Both the position numbers and the translations under genes were made by a program. A stretch of DNA of 9,364 bases. Origin: G039029935 sp039029935. GTDB taxonomy: Bacteria > Chloroflexota > Anaerolineae > Caldilineales > Caldilineaceae. Shown here piece after piece: positions 1 through 4,976 of the stretch. The notes under the pieces are model-generated. The model worked only from the letters and a program-made list of their open reading frames with translations. It was not told where the DNA came from and did not search any database. Numbering within the stretch: position 1 is the stretch's first letter; each line of letters opens with the position of its first letter. The stretch covers positions 1 to 9,364 of the forward strand of contig JBCCFC010000475.1 of assembly GCA_039029935.1 (NCBI GenBank). The letters run 5' to 3'.

Positions 1-114
1 AACAGGTTGAACAATTTGACCAGTCCATATAGCCATTCCTACGAGGCCAAGAATCAGCGTTGTACCAGAGGAGATTCTTGACTTTGTAGGAGTGACTCTA
101 TAGTCCAGCTTTTT
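1..114 (+). pseudogene. Decayed TPR-repeat coding remnant
   Basis: No frame stays open, but TPR-like peptides appear in alternating frames. Frame 3 reads QVEQFDQSI and then a stop (TAG 30-32). Frame 1 reads SPYSHSYEAKNQR over about 22-60, and frame 3 resumes with LYQRR from 60. Together they mirror the intact repeat downstream (SSIQLSQEPYYTAQSQRALAEVYQ, residues about 48-71 of the next entry). The step from NQR to LYQRR looks like a loss of roughly a dozen bases that is not a multiple of three. Frame 1 then stops at TGA 79-81. I infer that this is the frameshifted upstream part of the same TPR gene, whose start lies left of the window. Sequencing error is an alternative explanation. Confidence 0.45.
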
Positions 115-459
115 GTGTTCAACCTCTTTCTGACCATTACAGAAGCTTCCCATTTTGCCCAACAGGTCATCCATGAAGAAGATAGCTCTGTTCTACATGA
201 AGGACTGCGCACAATGGGGACCGTCTTACTCCGTCAAGGCAACCCGCAAGAGACCGAACGATATATTGTATCGTCGATTCAGCTAAGTCAAGAACCATAT
301 TATACAGCACAGAGCCAGCGCGCATTAGCTGAAGTTTATCAAACACAAGGACAAAATACAAAGGCAGCAGTGACATTCGACCAAGCCATCACTATTTTTG
401 AAGAGCTTAAGTTGGACAAAGAAGTTGAAAAGACAAGAGCGATGATGAAGGGTGGTTAA
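115..459 (+). CDS. TPR-repeat protein fragment (C-terminal remnant)
   Basis: This is a 114-codon open frame from a GTG at 115 to TAA. The protein is helical and TPR-like: residues about 25-45 (VLHEGLRTMGTVLLRQGNPQ) and 64-100 (QRALAEVYQTQGQNTKAAVT, then FDQAITIFEELKLDKEVEK) carry the small/aromatic spacing of helix A and helix B, with the glycine turn before the next helix. TPRs are protein-interaction scaffolds; no enzymatic domain is visible. The GTG has no Shine-Dalgarno at a usable distance. An ATG at 214 (residue 34) has AAGGA nine bases upstream and would give 81 residues, but this may be chance. Because TPR-like sequence continues upstream in broken frames, I read this as the tail of a larger TPR protein, perhaps a regulator, and possibly no longer functional. 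It converges on the kinase gene with a gap of 42 bases and no clear hairpin between them. Confidence 0.45.
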   Translation: MFNLFLTITEASHFAQQVIHEEDSSVLHEGLRTMGTVLLRQGNPQETERYIVSSIQLSQEPYYTAQSQRALAEVYQTQGQNTKAAVTFDQAITIFEELKLDKEVEKTRAMMKGG

Positions 460-501
460 ACTTGGCCTTGGTCGGTCATATTGGTCATATCCTTCCCCCA
501 T

Positions 502-1845
502 TCATTTCGGCAATTCCACAAAAAAACGGCTCCCTTCCTGCTCCGAACTTTCAACCCACACACGGCCATGATGTTGCTCGACCAATGTTTTGACAATCGA
601 CAAGCCTAGACCTGAGCCTTCTTCAATGCTATTTTTTGGATGTGCAATGGTATTGAGTTCTGTGTGAATAGCGGCTCCGTGTCCATTAGAAAGAACACGC
701 ATTTTTTCAGCCAAGTCATCGTTGTTGACGCGGTAAAAACGGTCGAAGATATGTGGGATATGGGCTGGGGCGATGCCAGGGCCATTATCTTGGACCGCAA
801 TGGTCACATGGCGTGGTGTCTGTGTCACGCTCACTTGAATAGAGCCATCTGTTGGTGTATATTTCATGGCATTGGATATTAGGTTGCTCATTACCTGCTG
901 GATGGCTGAACGGTCAATTTCGACAAAACAAGGGGTGTCAGGGCGTGTATACTGTAGGGTCTGCTGTTTCTCGTTGACTTGAAGTCGAAATTGTTCGATT
1001 TGCGGTTCGATAAAAGCAAGTAATTCCGTGCTTTCCTTCTTGAGAGCCATGCCGGACTCAATACGCGCCAAATCCAGCAATTCGGTGATCATCTGGGTCA
1101 TGCGCCCTGTTGTGTCTAAGATGCCCTGCAAATACTGCGCAACCTTGGGGTCATCGGGTGAACACCGTTTTGCCATCAGCTTTGCCAACAAATTGATGGC
1201 ATTGATAGGGTTCTTCAAATCATGGGAGGCCATGCGCATAAATTCATCCTTGGTATCGTTGAGGACTTGAAGATAGCGCTGTTCCTGCTCATATTTGGCC
1301 TGGAGCGAAAGCTGTTGATGACGAATCGTCACGTGTGTTTGAATGCGCGCCTGTACCTCTTCAAGATGATAGGGTTTGGTGATGTAGTCCACGCCCCCAT
1401 GCTGAAAGGCTTTGAGCTTGTCGATGGTGTCGTTGCGTGCGCTGATAAAGATAACAGGCACATCCTGCAATGTCTCATCCTCTTTCAGTCGTTTACAGAT
1501 TTCATACCCATCCAAATCAGGCATATTGATATCGAGCAGAACCAGATCCGGCGGGGCTGCTTTGGCCGCCCGCAACCCCATCTCGCCGCTCATGGCCGGG
1601 CGCGTCTTATAGCCTGCGCTATTTAACATCGAGATCAATAAATTGAGATTATCTGCCTGATCGTCAATAATGAGAATATCGGCTCTATCATTTGCTTTGG
1701 CACGCGCCGTATCTGTACGGACTGTGTCTGTACGGACTGTATCTGTACGAACTGTATCTGTACGAACTGTATCTGTACGGACTGTATCTGTACGGACTGT
1801 ATCTGTGTTAAGGGGTGGATTGTCTGAAGAATTATGCTGGTTCAT
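502..1845 (-). CDS. Receiver-histidine kinase (REC-HisKA-HATPase), soluble
   Basis: This is a 447-residue cytoplasmic signalling protein. Residues 14-48 are seven copies of a TDTVR-type pentapeptide. A receiver domain follows (about 55-175), with acidic pair D61/D62, phospho-acceptor D105 (LLDINMPDLDG), S135 (FISA) and K157 (TKPY). A short coiled coil (about 177-200) leads to HisKA with H208 (MASHDLKNPI). The HATPase domain has an N-box (N321, N325), G1 (DNGPGI, D353), an F-box (FDRFYR, 367-372) and G2 (GSGLGL, 410-415). Between F-box and G2 lie 37 residues, far more than the usual dozen or fewer. There is no TM segment and no output domain. I chose the ATG at 1845 because AGGA sits eight bases upstream. 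A TTG at 1887 would add 14 residues, but its AGGA is only two bases away. The start overlaps the end of the upstream hybrid kinase by 14 bases, implying one transcript and translational coupling. Its receiver is a plausible acceptor from that kinase (inference). Confidence 0.93.
   Translation of the reverse strand: MNQHNSSDNPPLNTDTVRTDTVRTDTVRTDTVRTDTVRTDTVRTDTARAKANDRADILIIDDQADNLNLLISMLNSAGYKTRPAMSGEMGLRAAKAAPPDLVLLDINMPDLDGYEICKRLKEDETLQDVPVIFISARNDTIDKLKAFQHGGVDYITKPYHLEEVQARIQTHVTIRHQQLSLQAKYEQEQRYLQVLNDTKDEFMRMASHDLKNPINAINLLAKLMAKRCSPDDPKVAQYLQGILDTTGRMTQMITELLDLARIESGMALKKESTELLAFIEPQIEQFRLQVNEKQQTLQYTRPDTPCFVEIDRSAIQQVMSNLISNAMKYTPTDGSIQVSVTQTPRHVTIAVQDNGPGIAPAHIPHIFDRFYRVNNDDLAEKMRVLSNGHGAAIHTELNTIAHPKNSIEEGSGLGLSIVKTLVEQHHGRVWVESSEQEGSRFFVELPK
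1709..1807 (-). repeat. 15-bp tandem repeat, six full units plus a partial
   Basis: The plus-strand unit GTATCTGTACGGACT occurs at 1709, 1724, 1739, 1754, 1769 and 1784, with a nine-base partial at 1799. The units differ at only two places: A/G at unit position 3 and G/A at position 11. Read on the minus strand in frame, each unit encodes a permutation of TDTVR, and both variable positions are third codon positions (GAT/GAC for Asp, GTC/GTT for Val). A diverged seventh pentapeptide (TDTAR) follows toward the receiver domain. The repeat lies in the N-terminal tail of the receiver-kinase. Confidence 0.95.
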
Positions 1846-4435
1846 ACTGTTTGTCCTGTCTGGCCTTCTGACCAATGTCCTGAGCAATGTCCTGAATCAT
1901 ATCCTTGGTCGTATATTGCATAATATCCGAAATTTTTGTGTCACCGAGTGCGAGAATACGTTCAAATTGAAAATGGTTGACAAGATTGACAAATGTCTCG
2001 GCCAGTGCTTTATCCTGTTGACGAATGGTGTTGATATGGATGAGACATTCTTCCACATCGGCCATGCTTGCAAATACTTTGAACTGCGCTAGCCATCCTT
2101 TGGGCAAAGTCGCCAACCGCTCTTGACTCAATAAGTCTTCGATACTTGTCTGCACTTTTGTCGGATGATGACCATTCCGCCGATGATTGATCGTACTCTC
2201 CGTATTGTCGGCATAGATAAAGACCAACGGTAGCAGCGATTCAATAGCATGATACACATCGCGCTGGCGGTATGGCTTGCTGATCACCATATCACACCCA
2301 ATGTCCAAGATTTCGAGCCGTTGATGCTCAAATGCATCGGCGGTGAGCGCAACAATCGGCAAGTCACGTCCATATTGTTGGCGGATCACCCGCGTGGCCT
2401 CATACCCATCCATCACAGGCATCCGCATATCCATAAAAATTAAATCCGGCTTGCATTCGGCAACGGCATCCACAGCCATCTGCCCATTGATGGCTTCGCG
2501 ACAGTGTAACCCAATATCGCCCAGAAATAAGCGAAGTAGCGTCCTATTCTCGCGATTATCCTCCACAATCAAAACCTTGTACTCTTTTTGCTCATCAGCC
2601 TTTACCCCATCAGACTTGATCCCGATAACTTTTTGTTCATGTAACGGTTGTTTATTGTTATCTGTTGTTGCCAACCGATAGTTGATCTCGAAACGAAATG
2701 TGCTTCCTTGGTTGGGGGCGCTTTCCACCTGCAACTCGCCACCCAACATACGGACATATTGCTGGCTGATGGGCAATCCTAGCCCTGTGCCTTCCTCTAT
2801 CGAGTTATCCTCGGCACGGGCAAAAATCTCAAATATGTGGTCAAGCTTTTCAGAGCGAATCCCGATACCTGTATCTTTGACCGCAAAGATGAGTCTGCTG
2901 GTGGGGGATTTACTTTTCACACGGTGCGCCATCAACGTAATCTGCCCCGCTTGGGTAAATTTAATCGCGTTGCCCATCAAGTTGGTTAAAATCTGGCGCA
3001 ACTTTTGCTCATCGCTCATAATGATACGTGGCAGGTCATTGTCCGCCTCAAGACGCACCTGTATGCCTTTGGTCGCAGCACGGAGTGTGAACATTTCCAC
3101 CAATGTGGTCAACATAAGCGGCAGATCAAAGTGATTTTGGTTTTGGTTGACGTGTCCAGCTTCAATCTTGGAGATTTCGAGGACATCGTTGATGAGATCA
3201 AGCAAATAACGCCCGCTTCGTTGAATCACGCCAAGCTGCTGCACCTGCTCCGACGAAGAGGCAGGGTCTTTTGCCATCAACTGTGTGAACCCCAGAATGA
3301 CATTGAGCGGTGTACGTAGCTCGTGGCTGACATTGGCGAGGAAGGTACTTTTCGCATTACTGGCGGCTTCGGCAGCTTCTTTGGCCTCTTGCAATTCATT
3401 TTGATGATGGCGAATTTCGGTGACATCGCGGTTGATAATCATGACCTCGTTTTGGTTGACAGGTGCAACCCTCGATTCACGCGTACGCCATTGCCCGTTG
3501 CTTTGCAGACGATAGTCTGATGTCTGGACTTGCATGGTATCGAGTGCCATGTGAATCGATTCTTTGAACATCTCGACAACGTCTGACTCTGGTAGCTGAT
3601 AGACATTTTTGCCGATTAGATCACTGGCAAGGTAGCGACCCTGAAAGGCTTTGGGTTGTTGCGCAAAAAGTACATCACCTTCACGGTTAGCCAAAATGAT
3701 ACCGTCTGGAATCGCTTCTAATAAGGCACGGTTGCGTTCTTCACTCTGTTTGAGTGCCTGTTCAATTTTTTCTCGTTCGATGATTTCTTTGCGCAGACTC
3801 TCTGCCTGTTGCTCAATTTGCCTCTTGTCACTAAACGACAGAAAGGATAACAAAATGTGTGCTGATGAGAGCACCCAATATATACCCAGTGTCTCGTAAA
3901 AAGTGAGGATAAAAGAAGGCCGTGGTGCAAATAGTTGTTGTGTGGTATAGCCTGCCACCATGACGATAGTTGAGAAGAGCGTCACTTGCAATGCGCGTTT
4001 TTGTGACATGAATAGAGCAGCGTACGCGACAAAAACGGTCATGGAGAACATGGCAAGGAACTGATTTGTGTAGACACACCAAAAGAGAAAGGGGCCACAC
4101 ATAATCAGAATCATCAAATTGATCACACGAGAGGGTAGTTGTCTGCGACTATACCAGTATAAAAAAGCCCCAACGTTGATGCCCATCAAAAGCGATATCA
4201 GTTCAATGGGAATCGTTTCCAATATCAGTATGGAGGGTGTCGTGGTATAAAATAGCCACGGGGCATAGAAGGCCAAGACAATCGTCAAGCTGAGAATCAT
4301 ACCTGATAATGCCCGCGCATGACGTTGCTCTGCGGAGTCTGTGATGGATGCGGCTGGCTCTGTTAGCCATGAAAACAAGCTATTTAAACGTTGATACCCT
4401 TCGCTAAAAAACTGTTCAAATTTCAAAAGTATCAT
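1832..4435 (-). CDS. Membrane hybrid histidine kinase (6TM-PAS-HisKA-HATPase-REC)
   Basis: This is an 867-residue inner-membrane sensor kinase. Hydrophobic segments at about 44-63, 69-94, 104-122, 124-143, 148-168 and 178-200 suggest six TM helices. They are followed by a charged coiled coil (203-236), a PAS domain (about 235-340, ending RDVTEIRHHQNEL), and HisKA with phospho-acceptor H371 (ANVSHELRTPLN). HATPase motifs are the N-box (N485, N489), G1 (KDTGIGI, D521), the F-box (IFEIFAR) and G2 (EGTGLGLPIS). The receiver domain (about 618-735) has E625/D626, phospho-acceptor D669 (FMDMRMPVMDG), T698 and K720. The tail (about 765-832) reads LATLPKGWLAQF and later FVNLVNHFQFERILAL, a segment I recognise from the ends of many cyanobacterial and related hybrid kinases; it lacks an Hpt-type histidine motif. 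The ATG at 4435 has only A/T-rich sequence upstream and no clear Shine-Dalgarno. The gene stops with TAA at 1832-1834, inside the next kinase gene. The signal sensed is unknown: no periplasmic domain of any size is present, so sensing would be by the membrane or PAS region. Confidence 0.95.
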   Translation of the reverse strand: MILLKFEQFFSEGYQRLNSLFSWLTEPAASITDSAEQRHARALSGMILSLTIVLAFYAPWLFYTTTPSILILETIPIELISLLMGINVGAFLYWYSRRQLPSRVINLMILIMCGPFLFWCVYTNQFLAMFSMTVFVAYAALFMSQKRALQVTLFSTIVMVAGYTTQQLFAPRPSFILTFYETLGIYWVLSSAHILLSFLSFSDKRQIEQQAESLRKEIIEREKIEQALKQSEERNRALLEAIPDGIILANREGDVLFAQQPKAFQGRYLASDLIGKNVYQLPESDVVEMFKESIHMALDTMQVQTSDYRLQSNGQWRTRESRVAPVNQNEVMIINRDVTEIRHHQNELQEAKEAAEAASNAKSTFLANVSHELRTPLNVILGFTQLMAKDPASSSEQVQQLGVIQRSGRYLLDLINDVLEISKIEAGHVNQNQNHFDLPLMLTTLVEMFTLRAATKGIQVRLEADNDLPRIIMSDEQKLRQILTNLMGNAIKFTQAGQITLMAHRVKSKSPTSRLIFAVKDTGIGIRSEKLDHIFEIFARAEDNSIEEGTGLGLPISQQYVRMLGGELQVESAPNQGSTFRFEINYRLATTDNNKQPLHEQKVIGIKSDGVKADEQKEYKVLIVEDNRENRTLLRLFLGDIGLHCREAINGQMAVDAVAECKPDLIFMDMRMPVMDGYEATRVIRQQYGRDLPIVALTADAFEHQRLEILDIGCDMVISKPYRQRDVYHAIESLLPLVFIYADNTESTINHRRNGHHPTKVQTSIEDLLSQERLATLPKGWLAQFKVFASMADVEECLIHINTIRQQDKALAETFVNLVNHFQFERILALGDTKISDIMQYTTKDMIQDIAQDIGQKARQDKQYEPA
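1854..1857 (-). promoter_or_regulatory. Ribosome binding site deciding the 1845 start
   Basis: The minus strand reads ACAGGACAAACAGT before the ATG at 1845, placing AGGA eight bases from the start codon. It lies within the last codons of the upstream kinase gene, as expected for coupled translation in an overlapping operon. Confidence 0.6.
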
Positions 4436-4661
4436 ATCAGATTAATTTGTTTATAAATTTTAAATGATGCAAGAGACTATAGTAACATAGCAACCAGGAC
4501 ACATTTCTGTCGCTTCGCTGTCTAAATCTCACTATTAACTATTTTCTTACAATTAGCTAAAAAATGCAATAATTACGAGAGACTATTTCGCTATCTCATA
4601 AGGCCACCTCTGACTAGTAAAGGTTCATGGAAGAAATCAGTCGATAGCGTTGAGTGGTGGC

Positions 4662-4701
4662 GACCTTCCGGAGGTGAATATATATTCACCTCCGGAAGGT
4701 C
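4662..4701. repeat. Perfect 40-bp palindrome
   Basis: Bases 4662-4701 equal their own reverse complement with no mismatch. As RNA they would fold into an 18-bp stem (arm GACCTTCCGGAGGTGAAT) with an ATAT loop. Each arm contains a smaller dyad, ACCT-TCCGG-AGGT. Both strands carry GGAGGTGA (plus 4670-4677), the full complement of the 16S rRNA 3' end, but no ATG/GTG/TTG start follows at a useful distance. Neither strand has a T-run after the stem, so it is not a standard intrinsic terminator. It may be an operator for a dimeric or tetrameric regulator, a cruciform or REP-like element, or a structured leader. Confidence 0.95.
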
Positions 4702-4732
4702 TTGACTACAGACTTACTCAGCCATGTGTTAT
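4702..4732 (+). promoter_or_regulatory. Weak candidate promoter for the peptidase gene
   Basis: TTGACT (4702-4707, five of six matches to the -35 consensus) directly abuts the palindrome. TGTTAT (4727-4732, four of six to the -10) follows after a long 19-base spacer. If real, the palindrome would sit just upstream of the -35 as an operator-like site, and the leader would be about 240 bases. The spacing is poor, so this is a suggestion only. Confidence 0.18.
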
Positions 4733-4833
4733 CGTGATAGCTCATTATTTGGTGACACTTTTTATTATACAACAACTCTAAAGATAACGGGTTGCATTTC
4801 AGACGTTGTCTCATAAAACGGGAATGATCGATC

Positions 4834-4914
4834 AAACGATTGTATGTTAATATTCAGGAACACAACCTATCTATAAAAGTTGTTCATCAATCGTTTCTTA
4901 TAGAGAACAACGAT
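4834..4914 (+). other. Possible structured 5' leader with competing pairings
   Basis: AAACGATTG (4834-4842) is the exact reverse complement of CAATCGTTT (4888-4896). GTTGTTC (4879-4885) pairs with GAACAAC (4905-4911). ATCGTT (4890-4895) can also pair with AACGAT (4909-4914). The CAATCGTT segment therefore has two mutually exclusive partners 60-140 bases before the peptidase start. Short complementary words are common in A/T-rich DNA, so significance is unproven. Confidence 0.25.
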
Positions 4915-4976
4915 CTAAGCAGCAGGGCATCTGACACATCAGATTGAGCCGATAACCACATGGACATGAATCGCAT

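Larger units (their letters stand above)
4436..4976. other. 541-bp divergent intergenic region
   Basis: This A/T-rich spacer between the divergently read kinase operon and the peptidase gene must hold promoters for both. I find no convincing ORF, tRNA or transposase remnant. Visible items are a 9-bp direct repeat AGAGACTAT at 4472-4480 and 4578-4586, the 40-bp palindrome at 4662-4701, a TTGACT box at 4702-4707, a 10-bp palindrome TGATCGATCA at 4825-4834, and short complementary segments in the last 150 bases. A hexanucleotide ORF (MDMNRI, 4960-4980) overlaps the peptidase ATG in an ATGA, but it has no further support. Confidence 0.7.

Noticed and set aside
1709..1807. CRISPR-like array
   Set aside because: The 15-bp units are directly adjacent without spacers and lie in frame inside a coding sequence.
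1846..1887. TTG start at 1887 for the receiver-kinase
   Set aside because: AGGA is only two bases from the TTG, whereas the ATG at 1845 has AGGA at eight bases. The extra 14 residues would add a larger overlap.
2005..2040. Hpt phosphotransfer site in the hybrid kinase tail (H800)
   Set aside because: The surrounding ECLIHINTI does not have the HxxKG-type context of Hpt domains.
1670..2092. Open frame on the plus strand with SVRTV repeats
   Set aside because: It is the antisense reading of the 15-bp repeat and the kinase junction; the minus-strand frames carry clear receiver and kinase motifs.
4662..4701. Intrinsic terminator
   Set aside because: Neither flank has a T-run, and the neighbouring genes diverge from this region, so no transcript of theirs ends here.
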